In this document: positions 45,182-55,332 of the stretch, one piece after another | Position numbering within the stretch: position 1 is the first letter of the stretch | Layout of the letters: the number at the start of each line of letters is the position of its first letter | Source of the DNA: Streptomyces sp. NRRL S-87 | GTDB lineage: Bacteria; Actinomycetota; Actinomycetes; Streptomycetales; Streptomycetaceae | Direction of reading: 5' to 3' | Length of the DNA stretch: 64,000 nt | NCBI RefSeq assembly: GCF_000719335.1 | Contig: NZ_JOGB01000028.1 | Coordinates: forward strand, 1 to 64,000 | Program-made: the position numbers and the translations under genes | Notes under the pieces: model-generated | What the model was told of the DNA's origin: nothing | The model's database searches: none | The model's input: only the letters and a program-made list of their open reading frames with translations

Positions 45182-46273
45182 TCAGTGCACGATGCCCTCG
45201 GCCTGGCCCTTGTCGCCGGCCTTCAGGGCCTCCGCGGGGACGGGCCGGTCCTGCGACAGCGCGGTCCAGATCTGGCGCGTGGCGCTCTCCAGCGGAACGA
45301 CGCGGTTGGGGTCGATCTCGTCGTAGCCGACGGGCAGGGTGACCATCTGCACGTCGGAGGGGTCGATGCCCTGCAGGCCCGCCGCGAAGCCCGCCAGGGC
45401 CTTCACGCTGCCGAGCTTGCTGTCGGTGGTGATCGCCTTGGTCGCGGTGTCCGCCACGTCCAGCGTCCGCGCCGGGTCGCCGAACACCCCGATGCCCTTG
45501 ACCTGCTTCATCAGGGCCTTGATGAAGGCCTGCTGGAGCTGTATTCGGCCCAGGTCGCTGCCGTCGCCGACGCTCTTGCGGGTGCGTACGAGGCCCAGGG
45601 CCTGCTCGCCGTTCAGCCTGTGGGGCCCGGCCGCGAGGTCGAGGTGGCTGGCCCCGTCCTTGATCGGCTTGGTCGTGGTGATCTCCACGCCGCCGAGCTT
45701 GTCGATGATCTTCTTGAAGCCCGTGAAGTCGACCTCGAGGTAGTGGTCCATGCGGATGCCGGACATCGTCTCGACGGTCTTGACCGCGCAGGCGGGGCCG
45801 CCGACGGTGAAGGACTCGTTGAACATCCTGCGCTCGCCGCCGGGGTCGGTGGTGCCCTCCGGGGTCTTGCACGAGGGCCGGGTGACCAGTGTGTCGCGCG
45901 GTACGGATATGACCGCGGCCTTCTTGTGGCCCTCGTAGAGGTGCACGATCATCGCGGTGTCGGAGCGGGCCGAGCCGCCGTCGTCGGCGCCGTACTCCCC
46001 GTTCGCGCCGGAGCGCGAGTCGGAACCGAGGACCAGGATGTCCATGGAGCCGTTGTCCACGTCGGCCGGGCGGTCGTCGCCGAGGGCCGCGTCGATGTCG
46101 ACGCTCCTGAGGTTCCCGTTGAACTTCACGTAGACGTAGCCGAGGCCCGCTCCCCCGAGGACCACCACGCCGGCCGCCGTCCAGGCGGTGACCGCCAGCG
46201 CCCTGCGGCGGGTGGGCGGACGTTTGCGGTGGCCCCTGCCGCGGGCTCCCCGGCCCGCCGTGTCCTCGGTCAT
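45182..46273 (-). CDS. LytR-CpsA-Psr (LCP) family envelope-polymer ligase
   Basis: A 363-residue LCP protein: cytoplasmic basic N-terminus (RGRGHRKRPPTRRRALAV), one transmembrane helix (TAAGVVVLGGAGLGYVYVKF, about 32-51) and an extracellular LCP domain. Key residues are in MDILVLGSDSRSG, SDTAMIVHLYEGHKKAAVIS and SVPRDTLV, with the lipid-binding Arg region ALGLVRTRKSVGDGSDLGR. It should attach teichoic acid-like or other glycopolymers to peptidoglycan. ATG 46273 follows GGAGACC; a longer frame upstream is not related. Confidence 0.92.
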   Translation of the reverse strand: MTEDTAGRGARGRGHRKRPPTRRRALAVTAWTAAGVVVLGGAGLGYVYVKFNGNLRSVDIDAALGDDRPADVDNGSMDILVLGSDSRSGANGEYGADDGGSARSDTAMIVHLYEGHKKAAVISVPRDTLVTRPSCKTPEGTTDPGGERRMFNESFTVGGPACAVKTVETMSGIRMDHYLEVDFTGFKKIIDKLGGVEITTTKPIKDGASHLDLAAGPHRLNGEQALGLVRTRKSVGDGSDLGRIQLQQAFIKALMKQVKGIGVFGDPARTLDVADTATKAITTDSKLGSVKALAGFAAGLQGIDPSDVQMVTLPVGYDEIDPNRVVPLESATRQIWTALSQDRPVPAEALKAGDKGQAEGIVH

Positions 46274-46423
46274 GGTCTCCTCGCTCCGTCGCGTTCCTGG
46301 TCGCTCATACCCCCCGGATGGCCCGACCAGAGAGACGGGGGTTGGGCGGAAAGGGTTGCGCGACAACGGAAAGCGGCCCGGTGCCGAGGGCACCGGACCG
46401 CGTCCGTGGAGCGAAGGCCGTGA

Positions 46424-47359
46424 TTAGCGCAGCTGCGCGGCGACGGTCTTCGCGTAGGTGCTGTACTTCGTGAAGACCGGGTGGGCGCCCTTGTAGACGC
46501 AGTCCTTCACGCCCCACGAGGTGACGCCGACGATGCGGCCGTTCACGAGGAACGGACCACCGGAGTCACCGTTGCAGGTGGCGACGGTGCCGCGGTCGGA
46601 GCCGGTCGCGGCCTTGCCGACGCAGAGCATCGCGCCCTTCTTGAAGGCGGAGCCCCAGAAGCGCTGGCAGACCGAGTTCGCCTGGACGGGCAGGTAGCCG
46701 CGACGCAGGTAGGTGGACAGGTTCTGGTTCTTGGACGTGGTCCGGCCCCAGCCCACGGAGGTGCCGATCTTGCCCGGGCGGTACGAGGCCGTGTCCGTGG
46801 AGGTCGTGACCTTGGCCGGCTTGGCGGCGGTGCGCGACCTCAGCGTCAGGACGGCGATGTCGTTGGCGAACGTCGAGGAGTTGTACCGCGGGTGGTACCA
46901 CTGCTTCGAGATCGAGTACATCTTGCCGCCGTACAGGCTGTGCGAGTCAGCGATGCGGGTGGCACCGGTGATCACGAAGCCGTACTTGACGAAGTTCTTG
47001 CCCTTGACGCAGTGGGCGGCCGTGAGGATCTTGCGGGAGTTGACGACCGAGCCGGAGCAGAACCAGCCGTGGCCCCGGCCGTCGCCGACCCACAGCTGGG
47101 TCATGAACGGGTAGTTCTTGATGTTGACCGCCGTGCCGCCGATGATCTGGGCGTCACGCTCGGGGGCGTTGTTGCCCTTGTTGGCGGCGTTGATGACCGA
47201 GGCCATCTGCGCGGTGACCGACGCGGAGGAGTCGGGCTGCGCAGCGGGCTGGGCGGCGGCACCGGCCGGGGCGGCCATGGTGGCGACGAGTCCGGCAGCG
47301 AGAGCGGCCGTGGCACCCGAGAGGGCGGCGCGGCTACGCAGGGACTTCAGAGAAAACAC
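46424..47359 (-). CDS. Secreted trypsin-like serine protease (S1 family)
   Basis: A 311-residue secreted chymotrypsin-fold protease. Signal peptide (LSGATAALAAGLVATMAAPAGA, cut near residue 36), a propeptide to about residue 70, then IIGGTAVNIKNYPFM. Catalytic His in LTAAHCV, Asp in NDIAVL and Ser in CNGDSGGPFLV are present. The S1 pocket region NGDSGGP with GVTSWG suggests trypsin-like fold, but the residue six before the Ser is not the usual Asp of trypsin (GTVATCNGDSGG), so specificity is uncertain. GTG 47359 follows GGGGAG. Confidence 0.9.
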   Translation of the reverse strand: MFSLKSLRSRAALSGATAALAAGLVATMAAPAGAAAQPAAQPDSSASVTAQMASVINAANKGNNAPERDAQIIGGTAVNIKNYPFMTQLWVGDGRGHGWFCSGSVVNSRKILTAAHCVKGKNFVKYGFVITGATRIADSHSLYGGKMYSISKQWYHPRYNSSTFANDIAVLTLRSRTAAKPAKVTTSTDTASYRPGKIGTSVGWGRTTSKNQNLSTYLRRGYLPVQANSVCQRFWGSAFKKGAMLCVGKAATGSDRGTVATCNGDSGGPFLVNGRIVGVTSWGVKDCVYKGAHPVFTKYSTYAKTVAAQLR

Positions 47360-47512
47360 TCAATCTCCCCGTATGAGGTGTCTGTCTGGCACGCAGGGGG
47401 AGGCTACTTCGCACGGCGCGGACCCCGGGTCACCGAAGTGCCCAAGTCCCGCCCACTGTCCGGCCGTTGGCGGCCGACGCTGTCGTGGTCCCCCCGACGT
47501 GCGGCGTGACCG

Positions 47513-47542
47513 ATCCTATGTCATGTCCGCGCCTTAATCCAA
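47513..47542 (-). promoter_or_regulatory. Candidate promoter of the secreted protease gene
   Basis: On the minus strand TTGGAT (47542-47537) and TAGGAT (47518-47513) are 18 bases apart. The predicted leader to GTG 47359 is about 147 bases. The 369-base gap here holds no gene. Confidence 0.5.
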
Positions 47543-47569
47543 CCCGTATCCGGCAATGCGCGGAAATAA

Positions 47570-47593
47570 GTTGACAGTTGAGCCTTTGTCAAC
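47570..47593. promoter_or_regulatory. Inverted repeat GTTGACA-N10-TGTCAAC
   Basis: A perfect 7-bp inverted repeat in an AT-rich patch upstream of the protease promoter. Each arm contains a consensus-like -35 (TTGACA), one for each strand. It could be an operator for the protease gene. Confidence 0.45.
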
Positions 47594-47649
47594 ATGTAAG
47601 GAGCGTGTAAGTCCCCACACGGGACGTCACGCGTGCCGGCCACACGCAA

Positions 47650-47679
47650 ACCGCCCCGTCACCGGAGTGACGGGGCGGT
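47650..47679 (-). terminator. Terminator downstream of rho
   Basis: A perfect 13-bp stem (ACCGCCCCGTCAC / GTGACGGGGCGGT) with a CGGA loop starts 49 bases after the rho stop codon on the minus strand. Confidence 0.85.
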
Positions 47680-47728
47680 GGCGAAGACGCCGGGGGCACC
47701 GGGAACGGTTCCCGGTTTCCGGACGTTG

Positions 47729-49735
47729 TCAGTCGTCGTTCTTCGACGCCGGGGTCGTCTTGGCGATCTGCATCAGGAACTCGGCGTTCGACTTCGTCTG
47801 CTTCATCTTGTCGAGCAGCAGCTCGATCGCCTGCTGCGAGTCGAGCGCGTGCAGCACCCGGCGCAGCTTCCAGACGATGCTGAGCTCCTCGCTGTTGAGG
47901 AGGATCTCCTCCTTGCGGGTGCCCGACGGGTCGACGTCGACGGCCGGGAAGATGCGCTTGTCGGCGAGCTTCCGGTCGAGCTTGAGCTCCATGTTGCCGG
48001 TGCCCTTGAACTCCTCGAAGATCACCTCGTCCATGCGCGAGCCGGTCTCGACGAGCGCGGTGGCCAGGATGGTCAGCGAGCCGCCGTCCTCGATGTTGCG
48101 CGCGGCACCGAAGAAGCGCTTCGGCGGGTAGAGCGCGGTCGAGTCGACACCACCGGACAGGATGCGGCCGGAGGCGGGCGCCGCGAGGTTGTACGCGCGG
48201 CCCAGGCGGGTGATGGAGTCCAGCAGGACGACCACGTCGTGACCCAGCTCGACGAGGCGCTTGGCGCGCTCGATGGCCAGCTCGGCGACCGTGGTGTGGT
48301 CCTCGGCCGGGCGGTCGAAGGTCGAGGAGATGACCTCGCCCTTGACCGACCGCTGCATGTCGGTGACCTCTTCCGGACGCTCGTCGACCAGGACGACCAT
48401 CAGGTGGCACTCGGGGTTGTTGTGCGTGATCGCGTTGGCGATCGCCTGCATGATCATGGTCTTGCCGGTCTTCGGCGGGGCCACGATCAGACCGCGCTGG
48501 CCCTTACCGATCGGCGACACGAGGTCGATGATGCGGGTGGTCAGCACGCCCGGGTCGGTCTCCAGGCGGAGCCGGTCCTGCGGGTACAGCGGGGTGAGCT
48601 TGTTGAACTCGGGGCGGCCGCGGCCGGACTCCGGCGCCATGCCGTTGACCGAGTCGAGGCGCACCAGCGCGTTGAACTTCTCGCGGCGCTCGCCCTCCTT
48701 CGGCTGGCGCACGGCACCCGTGACGTGGTCGCCCTTGCGCAGGCCGCTCTTGCGGACCTGGGCGAGGGAGACGTACACGTCGTTCGGGCCGGGCAGGTAG
48801 CCGGAGGTCCGGATGAACGCGTAGTTGTCGAGGATGTCGAGGATGCCCGCGACGGGGATCAGCACGTCGTCGTCGGCGACCTGCGGCTCGTTCGCACCGA
48901 ACTCGTCGCGACCGCGACGGCCGCGGCGGTCGCGGTAGCGGCCGCGCCGGCCGCGACGGCCGCCCTCGTCGTCGAAGTCGTCCTGCGGCCCCTGCTGCTG
49001 GCCGCGGCCGCCGCCCTGCTGCTGCTGGCGCTGACCGCCCTGGCCCTGGCCCTGCTGGCCGCCGGCCTGCTCCTCGCCCTTGCCGCGCTCGCGGCGGTCA
49101 CGGCCGCGCTCGCCCCGCTCACCGCGGTCGCCCCGCTCACCGCGCTCGCCGCGCTCACGGCGGTCGCGGCGGCTACGGCCCTCGGTGCTCTCCGCCGGGG
49201 CGGAGACGGCGGTGGCGGCCTCGGCCTTGGCCTCGTCGGCACGGGCCTCGGTACGGGTCTCCGTCTTGGCCTCGACCTGCGCGGGGGCGGCGGCCGGGGC
49301 CTCGGCGGCGGCCGGGCTGCCGGCGGCCGCGGTGGCGCGCCGGCGTCGGCGCTCGCCGGCCGGGGCGTCGTCGGACGCGGGCTGGCCCGGGATGTCGATC
49401 TGCTGCTGGGCGGCCGGGGCCTCGGCAGCGTCGGCCTTGACGGCCTTGGCCGTCGTACGGCGCTTCGGCTTGGCCTCGGCGGCGTCGGCGCTCTTGGCGG
49501 GGGCGGCAGCGCCGCCACCGGCCTGCGCCTCCTTGATGACCTCGATCAGCTGGCTCTTGCGCATGCGCGCGGTGCCGCGGATACCGAGGCCCGATGCGAC
49601 CTGCTGCAGCTCGGCCAGAACCATGCCCTCGAGGCCGGTGCCAGCGCGGCGGCGCTTGGGGGTGGCAGCACCCGCGGGCGCGCTGGTCTCGACACTGGTG
49701 TCGGCAGCGCCCATCAGATCGGTGGTGTCGCTCAC
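47729..49735 (-). CDS. rho: Transcription termination factor Rho
   Basis: A 668-residue hexameric RNA helicase. The N-terminal Rho_N helices ([36 protein letters not shown]) are followed by about 230 disordered residues rich in Ala, Glu, Arg, Gln and Gly, including [17 protein letters not shown]. The RNA-binding domain ([20 protein letters not shown]) and the ATPase core follow: P-loop [11 protein letters not shown], Walker [17 protein letters not shown] and the Q/R loops. The insert makes it far longer than the 419-residue E. coli enzyme, as known for actinobacteria. GTG 49735 follows GGAAGGACC. Confidence 0.96.
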   Translation of the reverse strand: MSDTTDLMGAADTSVETSAPAGAATPKRRRAGTGLEGMVLAELQQVASGLGIRGTARMRKSQLIEVIKEAQAGGGAAAPAKSADAAEAKPKRRTTAKAVKADAAEAPAAQQQIDIPGQPASDDAPAGERRRRRATAAAGSPAAAEAPAAAPAQVEAKTETRTEARADEAKAEAATAVSAPAESTEGRSRRDRRERGERGERGDRGERGERGRDRRERGKGEEQAGGQQGQGQGGQRQQQQGGGRGQQQGPQDDFDDEGGRRGRRGRYRDRRGRRGRDEFGANEPQVADDDVLIPVAGILDILDNYAFIRTSGYLPGPNDVYVSLAQVRKSGLRKGDHVTGAVRQPKEGERREKFNALVRLDSVNGMAPESGRGRPEFNKLTPLYPQDRLRLETDPGVLTTRIIDLVSPIGKGQRGLIVAPPKTGKTMIMQAIANAITHNNPECHLMVVLVDERPEEVTDMQRSVKGEVISSTFDRPAEDHTTVAELAIERAKRLVELGHDVVVLLDSITRLGRAYNLAAPASGRILSGGVDSTALYPPKRFFGAARNIEDGGSLTILATALVETGSRMDEVIFEEFKGTGNMELKLDRKLADKRIFPAVDVDPSGTRKEEILLNSEELSIVWKLRRVLHALDSQQAIELLLDKMKQTKSNAEFLMQIAKTTPASKNDD

Positions 49736-50130
49736 GAAGGGTCCTTCCCTGGAGCGGACGTCGGCCTGTCTGGCTCGGCGACCGGTTGTGCTGTCCGGCC
49801 GCGGTCCCTGATGTGTGGACCGTGCCGGGGCGGTGGTCCGCCGGTAGAGGTACGGCGGAAGAAATCAGTACATGGGTTCCGGCGAGAAGACCCCAGCTGC
49901 AAAGCGTGGGAATGTCACGCCGATTCCGGAGCATGCTCGGAACTGCCTGGCAGTGGTCAAAGCAGTCGGGGAGGCTCCCGGAAGAAAGGTGGTCCCGGAT
50001 GGGGACACTGAGCACCGAGCCACGACGGCTTCGGATGCGTACTTGAGATTAACACTACCGGATCCAACAGACATTCCCCCTCTCACTCACCGGCAATCGC
50101 GCCCTTCCGACAAGGCGGCACCAGCAGGTC
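49736..50130. other. 395-base gap: probable rho promoter and leader
   Basis: No gene is supported. On the minus strand TAGTGT (50057-50052) is a candidate -10, which would give rho a leader of some 310 bases. Within it an imperfect hairpin TTCCGGAGCATGCTCGGAA (49924-49942, one bulged G) is visible. A long leader could allow Rho to control its own transcription, as in E. coli; this is inference. Confidence 0.4.
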
Positions 50131-51048
50131 CTAGCCCGCGAGTGGCAACACGCTCGCACCTGCGGCGTCGAGGGCCAGCCGGTTGGCGGCCCATCCCTCG
50201 CCCGCGAGCAGTGCGACCTTGTCGGCCGTGCCGTTCTCGGCCAGCGCGAGGACCGTGGGGCCCGCGCCGGAGATGACCGCGGGGACTCCGTCCGCGCGCA
50301 GCCGGTTGACCAGCGCCACGCTGTCGGGCATCGCGGGCTGGCGGTACTCCTGGTGCAGCCGGTCCTCGGTGGCCGGCAGCAGCAGCTCGGGGCGCCTGGT
50401 CAGGGCCTCGACGAGCAGCGCGGCGCGGCCGGCGTTGACGGCGGCGTCGACGTGCGGGACGGTGCGCGGCAGCAGGCCGCGGGCGGTCTCCGTCAGCACG
50501 GGCTTCGAGGGTACGAAGACCACCGGAACGACGGAATCTGCCGTGTCCATCCTGATGGCGCGGGCGGAGCCGCCCTCCATCCAGGCGAGGGTGAACCCGC
50601 CGAGGAGGCAGGCCGCGACGTTGTCGGGGTGGCCCTCGATCTCGGTGGCCAGCTCCAGCAGCGCGGCGTCGTCGAGCTTCGCGTCGCCGCCTATGGTCAC
50701 GGCCCGCGCGGCGACGATGCCGGCGCAGATGGCGGCCGAGGAGGAGCCGAGGCCGCGGCCGTGCGGGATGCGGTTGGCGCACACGACCTCCAGGCCCCGG
50801 GGCTGGCCGCCCAGCAGGTCGAAGGCCGTGCGCATGGAGCGTACGAGCAGGTGGCTCTCGTCACGGGGCAGGCTGTCGGCGCCCTCGCCCGCGATGTCGA
50901 TGTTCAGCCCGGAGTCGGCCACCCGGACGACCACGTCGTCGTAGAGCCCCAGGGCCAGGCCCAGGGCGTCGAAGCCCGGGCCGAGGTTGGCGCTGGAGGC
51001 GGGGACGCGCACCCGTACGGCGGCGGCGCGGAACGCTGGACCGGCCAT
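50131..51048 (-). CDS. thrB: Homoserine kinase
   Basis: A 305-residue GHMP kinase that phosphorylates homoserine. The N-terminal VRVRVPASSANLGPGFDALG, the ATP loop IPHGRGLGSSSAAICAG and the C-terminal VISGAGPTVLALAE are the three GHMP motifs. AAGGAG lies 12 bases before the ATG. The final step of threonine synthesis is encoded next to it (thrC), separated by 344 bases and a terminator, so thrB has its own promoter. Confidence 0.95.
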   Translation of the reverse strand: MAGPAFRAAAVRVRVPASSANLGPGFDALGLALGLYDDVVVRVADSGLNIDIAGEGADSLPRDESHLLVRSMRTAFDLLGGQPRGLEVVCANRIPHGRGLGSSSAAICAGIVAARAVTIGGDAKLDDAALLELATEIEGHPDNVAACLLGGFTLAWMEGGSARAIRMDTADSVVPVVFVPSKPVLTETARGLLPRTVPHVDAAVNAGRAALLVEALTRRPELLLPATEDRLHQEYRQPAMPDSVALVNRLRADGVPAVISGAGPTVLALAENGTADKVALLAGEGWAANRLALDAAGASVLPLAG

Positions 51049-51340
51049 CGCTCGATGACACTCCTTGTGACTGTGCGAGATGTTCGCGGTGAATGTACTT
51101 GAAGACGTACGACATCCGAAGGCCTCGGGGGCAACACCGCAGGCATATGCGAGTGGGCGGATGTAAGTACAGCCTATCGAAGGAAGGTTCTGTCGCGACA
51201 TAGGGCGCACAGGAGGCGCACGATGCGTGTCGCGGACCCCGCTCCGCCCCTGTCTCGGCCTGCGGGGCGTTGCGCGGTTCTCCGCCCTGGTCGCGGGGCG
51301 GTCGTACGGGAGCGGTCGGCGACCGGCCTTCGACCGGATC
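51049..51340. other. thrC-thrB intergenic region with candidate thrB promoter
   Basis: No gene is supported. On the minus strand TAGGCT (51177-51172) is a candidate -10 for thrB, giving a leader of about 115 bases. A short plus-strand frame from ATG 51223, with GGAGG before it, runs into the thrC terminator and has no recognisable protein features. Confidence 0.4.
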
Positions 51341-51381
51341 CCGACCGCCACGGGGCCCGCTGCGGGCGCCGTGGCGGTCGG
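51341..51381 (-). terminator. Terminator downstream of thrC
   Basis: A perfect 13-bp stem (CCGACCGCCACGG / CCGTGGCGGTCGG) with an inner GCCCGC-T-GCGGGC hairpin lies 12 bases beyond the thrC stop. Confidence 0.88.
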
Positions 51382-51392
51382 AGGGACGTACG

Positions 51393-52463
51393 TCAGACCA
51401 GGCCGAGCCGGACCGCGGCCGCCTCGGCGTCCACCGGAACGGTGACGGGCTGCGGAGCGCCGGCGATCGCCCAGTCGGGGTCCTTCAGGCCGTTGCCGGT
51501 GACGGTGCACACGATCTTCTGGCCCGGATCGACCTTGCCCTGCTCGGCGGCCTTGAGCAGGCCGGCCACGGACGCGGCGGAGGCGGGCTCCACGAACACG
51601 CCCTCCTGCGAGGCCAACAGCCGGTAGGCTGCCAGGATCTGACGGTCGGTCACCTCGTCGATGAAGCCGCCGGACTCGTCGCGGGCCGCGAGGGCGTAGT
51701 CCCAGGAGGCCGGGTTGCCGATGCGGATCGCGGTGGCGATGGTGTGCGGCTCCTTGACCGGCTCGCCGCGCACGATGGGCGCCGAACCGGAGGCCTGGAA
51801 GCCCCAGATCCGGGGGGTGTGCGTGGCCAGGCCGTCGGCCGCGTACTCCTTGAAGCCCCGCCAGTACGCGGTGATGTTGCCCGCGTTGCCCACCGGCAGG
51901 ACGTGGATGTCGGGGGCGTCGCCGAGCGCGTCGACGATCTCGAAGGCGGCGGTCTTCTGGCCCTCGATGCGCACCGGGTTCACGGAATTGACCAGCGCGA
52001 CCGGGTAGTTGTCGGACAGCCTGCGCGCGAGCGTGAGGCAGTCGTCGAAGTTGCCGTCCACCTGGAGGATCTTGGCGCCGTGCACCAGCGCCTGGCCCAT
52101 CTTGCCCAGCGCGATCTTGCCCTGCGGCACGAGCACGGCCGAGACCATGCCCGCGCGCACCGCGTAGGCGGCGGCCGAGGCGGAGGTGTTGCCGGTGGAG
52201 GCGCAGATGACCGCCTTGGCGCCCTCCTCCTTGGCCCGGGTGATGGCCATGGTCATGCCGCGGTCCTTGAAGGACCCGGTGGGGTTCGCGCCCTCGACCT
52301 TGAGGTGCACCTCGCAGCCCGTGCGCTCGGAGAGGACCTGGGCCGGTACGAGCGGGGTGCCACCCTCGCGGAGCGTCACCACGGGAGTCGTGGCCGTGAC
52401 CGGAAGCCGGTCCCGGTACTCCTCGATGATGCCCCGCCACTGGTGGGTGCGATTGCTGCTCAT
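51393..52463 (-). CDS. thrC: Threonine synthase
   Basis: A 356-residue PLP enzyme converting O-phosphohomoserine to threonine. The PLP lysine is in [28 protein letters not shown] and the glycine loop [16 protein letters not shown] hold the phosphate. It is the short class. ATG 52463 lies seven bases after the hom stop codon region, so it is co-transcribed with hom; the in-frame extension upstream is the hom gene in another frame. Confidence 0.95.
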   Translation of the reverse strand: MSSNRTHQWRGIIEEYRDRLPVTATTPVVTLREGGTPLVPAQVLSERTGCEVHLKVEGANPTGSFKDRGMTMAITRAKEEGAKAVICASTGNTSASAAAYAVRAGMVSAVLVPQGKIALGKMGQALVHGAKILQVDGNFDDCLTLARRLSDNYPVALVNSVNPVRIEGQKTAAFEIVDALGDAPDIHVLPVGNAGNITAYWRGFKEYAADGLATHTPRIWGFQASGSAPIVRGEPVKEPHTIATAIRIGNPASWDYALAARDESGGFIDEVTDRQILAAYRLLASQEGVFVEPASAASVAGLLKAAEQGKVDPGQKIVCTVTGNGLKDPDWAIAGAPQPVTVPVDAEAAAVRLGLV

Positions 52464-52470
52464 GGGTCCT

Positions 52471-53775
52471 TTACTCCCCTTCAACACGCATGATGCTGGC
52501 GACACCGCGCACGGTGTCGAGCTTGCGCAGCGCCTCGACGGTGCCGGAGAGGGCGGCGTCGGGCGCGCGGTGGGTGACGACGACGAGGGAGGCCCCGTCG
52601 CCGGCCTTTTCTGGATGACCTTGCTGGCGGACGGTGTCGATGGACACGCCGTGCTCGGCGAAGACCGTGGCCACCTGGGCGAGGACACCCGGCTTGTCCG
52701 CCACATCGAGGCTGATGTGGTAGCGGGTGACGACCTCGCCCATCGGGCTGACCGGCAGCTGGGTGTACGCCGACTCGCCCGGCCCCGTTGCCTCGGCGAG
52801 CTTGTTGCGGCAGACGGCGACCAGGTCGCCCAGGACGGCGGAGGCGGTCGGCGAACCGCCCGCGCCGGGTCCGTAGAACATCAGCCGGCCGGCCGCCTCG
52901 GCCTCGACGAACACCGCGTTGTAGGCCTCGCGGACGGAGGCCAGCGGGTGGCTGAGCGGGATCATCGCCGGGTGGACGCGGGCCGTGACGGACTCGCCGT
53001 CGGCGGCCCGCTCGCAGATGGCGAGCAGCTTGATGGTGCAGCCCATCCGCTTGGCCGAGGCGAAGTCGGAGGCGGTGACCTCGGTCATGCCCTCGCGGTA
53101 GACGTCGTCGAGGCGGACCCGGGTGTGGAAGGCGATGCCGGCCAGGATCGCGGCCTTGGCGGCCGCGTCGTAGCCCTCGACGTCGGCGGTCGGGTCGGCC
53201 TCGGCGTACCCGAGGGCGGTGGCCTCGTCGAGCGCCTCGGAGTAGCCGGCGCCGGTGGAGTCCATCTTGTCGAGGATGAAGTTCGTCGTGCCGTTGACGA
53301 TGCCCATCACCCGGTTGATCTTGTCGCCGGCGAGGGACTCGCGCAGCGGGCGGATCAGCGGGATGGCGCCGGCCACGGCGGCCTCGTAGTAGAGGTCCCG
53401 GCCGTGCTGCTCGGCGGCGGCGTGCAGGGTCTCGCCGTCCTGGGCGAGCAGGGCCTTGTTGGCGGAGACCACCGAGGCGCCGTGCTCGAACGCGGTGGTG
53501 ATCAGGGTGCGGGCCGGCTCGATGCCGCCGATGACCTCGACGATGACGTCGATGTCCCCGCGTTTGACCAGCGCGGTCGCGTCGGTGGTGATCAGCGACG
53601 GGTCGATGCCCTCGCGGACCTTCGAGGGGCGGCGGACCGCCACGCCGGCGAGCTCGACCGGGGCGCCGATGCGCGCGGCGAGGTCGTCGGCGTGCGTCGT
53701 CATGATGCGCGCCACCTCTGAGCCGACCACACCACAGCCCAGCAGCGCCACCTTCAGCGGACGCGTACGCATCAT
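52471..53775 (-). CDS. hom: Homoserine dehydrogenase
   Basis: A 434-residue enzyme reducing aspartate semialdehyde to homoserine. Rossmann motif [15 protein letters not shown], then [26 protein letters not shown] and catalytic [20 protein letters not shown] (in parts). A C-terminal ACT domain ([20 protein letters not shown]) implies feedback control by threonine. Starts possible are GTG 53778, ATG 53775 and ATG 53772; 53775 has GTAGG at a good distance. It precedes thrC with a 7-base gap. Confidence 0.95.
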   Translation of the reverse strand: MMRTRPLKVALLGCGVVGSEVARIMTTHADDLAARIGAPVELAGVAVRRPSKVREGIDPSLITTDATALVKRGDIDVIVEVIGGIEPARTLITTAFEHGASVVSANKALLAQDGETLHAAAEQHGRDLYYEAAVAGAIPLIRPLRESLAGDKINRVMGIVNGTTNFILDKMDSTGAGYSEALDEATALGYAEADPTADVEGYDAAAKAAILAGIAFHTRVRLDDVYREGMTEVTASDFASAKRMGCTIKLLAICERAADGESVTARVHPAMIPLSHPLASVREAYNAVFVEAEAAGRLMFYGPGAGGSPTASAVLGDLVAVCRNKLAEATGPGESAYTQLPVSPMGEVVTRYHISLDVADKPGVLAQVATVFAEHGVSIDTVRQQGHPEKAGDGASLVVVTHRAPDAALSGTVEALRKLDTVRGVASIMRVEGE

Positions 53776-53897
53776 CACGACCTACGCCTTTCGTCAACAA
53801 TCCGGCTTGCCGGTGCAAGCACGGTCCGAACCAGTCTCACGCACTGGACAGGAGTTTCCATCCCTTGTCCAGAGTCCGAGACGTCCATCTCGGCCTC

Positions 53898-53914
53898 CCG
53901 GGGGACTTCCCCGG
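53898..53914 (-). terminator. Small hairpin downstream of lysA
   Basis: CCGGGG-GACTT-CCCCGG lies 12 bases past the lysA stop, in the 150-base gap before hom. A longer inverted repeat (CTGGACA / TGTCCAG, about 53843-53874) lies nearer hom and could be regulatory. Confidence 0.5.
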
Positions 53915-53925
53915 AAAATCCAACC

Positions 53926-55317
53926 TCATCCGAGGTCGAGTCGCAGGAGATCCTCCTCCGTCTCGCGCCGGACGATCACGCGCGCGGCCCCGTCGCGGAC
54001 CGCGACCACGGGCGGTCGCAGCGCGTGGTTGTAGTTGCTCGCCATCGAGCGGCAGTACGCCCCGGTCGCCGGTACGGCCACCAGGTCGCCCGGCGCCAGG
54101 TCGGCCGGCAGGAACGCGTCGCGCACGACGATGTCGCCGCTCTCGCAGTGCTTGCCGACCACGCGCGAGAGCATGGGATCGGCGTCGGAGGCGCGGGAGA
54201 CCAGGGCGACGCTGTACTCGGCGTCGTAGAGGGCGGTGCGGATGTTGTCCGACATGCCGCCGTCGACGCTCACGTACGTCCGCAGGCCCTCCAGCGGCTT
54301 GATCGTGCCGACCTCGTAGAGGGTGAAGGCCGTGGGGCCGACGATGGCGCGGCCCGGCTCGACGGAGATGCGCGGCACGGCCAGTCCGGCGGACTCACAC
54401 TCACGGGTGACGATCTCGCGGAGCGACTTGGCGATCTCGTGCGGCTCGCGCGGGTCGTCCTCGGGCGTGTACGCGATGCCGAGGCCGCCGCCGAGGTCGA
54501 TCTCGGGCAGCTCGACGCCGTGCTCGTCGCGGACCGCGGCGAGCAGCTGGACGACGCGGCGGGCGGAGACCTCGAAGCCGGCGGTGTCGAAGATCTGCGA
54601 GCCGATGTGCGAGTGGACGCCGATCAGCTCGAGGCTGTCGTGGCCCAGGGCGCGGCGGACGGCCTCGGCGGCCTGCCCGTCGGCGACCGCGATGCCGAAC
54701 TTCTGGTCCTCGTGGGCGGTGGCGATGAACTCGTGGGTGTGGGCCTCGACGCCGACGGTGACGCGGATCTGGACGCGCTGGCGGACGCCGAGCTCACGGG
54801 CCACGTGCGCGACCCGGGCGATCTCCTGGAAGGAGTCGAGCACGATCCGGCCGACCCCCGCCTCGATGGCGCGGCGGATCTCGGGGACGGACTTGTTGTT
54901 GCCGTGGTACGCGATCCGGTCGGCCGGCATCTCGGCTGCCAGCGCGGTGCTCAGCTCGCCCGCCGAGCAGACGTCGAGGTTGAGCCCCTCCTCCTTCAGC
55001 CAGCGCACAACGGCCTTGGAGAGGAAGGCCTTTCCGGCGTAGAACACGTCGGCGTCCGACCCGAAGGCGTGCGCCCAGGCGCGGCAGCGCTCGCGGAAGT
55101 CGGTCTCGTCGAGGAAGTAGGCGGGGGTCCCGAACTCCTCGGCCAGCTTGGTCACTTCGAGTCCGGCGACGGTGACGACGCCGTCGTCGCCCCGGCGTAC
55201 CGTGCGCGACCAGACCTTCTCGTCAAGGGCGTTGAGGTCGGCGGGCGGGGCGGTGTAGTGGCTCTCCGGCAGGACGTCTCCGTGGCGGGGGCCTGCGGGG
55301 TGCGCGGAACGGCTCAT
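53926..55317 (-). CDS. lysA: Diaminopimelate decarboxylase
   Basis: A 463-residue fold-type III PLP enzyme, the last step of lysine synthesis. PLP lysine in DVFYAGKAFLSKAVVRW, HGNNKS, the phosphate-binding GGGLGIAY and C-terminal ESGDIVVRDAFLPADLAPGD (substrate Cys/Glu region) are present. The N-terminal 50 residues (SAHPAGPRHGDVLPESHYTAP) are the extension usual in actinobacteria. It is 15 bases downstream of the ArgRS-like gene, as lysA follows argS in corynebacteria. Confidence 0.95.
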   Translation of the reverse strand: MSRSAHPAGPRHGDVLPESHYTAPPADLNALDEKVWSRTVRRGDDGVVTVAGLEVTKLAEEFGTPAYFLDETDFRERCRAWAHAFGSDADVFYAGKAFLSKAVVRWLKEEGLNLDVCSAGELSTALAAEMPADRIAYHGNNKSVPEIRRAIEAGVGRIVLDSFQEIARVAHVARELGVRQRVQIRVTVGVEAHTHEFIATAHEDQKFGIAVADGQAAEAVRRALGHDSLELIGVHSHIGSQIFDTAGFEVSARRVVQLLAAVRDEHGVELPEIDLGGGLGIAYTPEDDPREPHEIAKSLREIVTRECESAGLAVPRISVEPGRAIVGPTAFTLYEVGTIKPLEGLRTYVSVDGGMSDNIRTALYDAEYSVALVSRASDADPMLSRVVGKHCESGDIVVRDAFLPADLAPGDLVAVPATGAYCRSMASNYNHALRPPVVAVRDGAARVIVRRETEEDLLRLDLG

Positions 55318-55332
55318 GATCTCGTACTTCCT

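Noticed and set aside
47633..50011. 792-codon plus-strand frame opposite rho
   Set aside because: It is an antisense shadow of rho: Val/Ala/Leu-rich, no motif, and spans the rho terminator and promoter region.
51223..51627. Plus-strand small gene with GGAGG before ATG 51223
   Set aside because: It runs through the thrC terminator into the thrC coding region; the protein is Arg/Pro/Ala low complexity.
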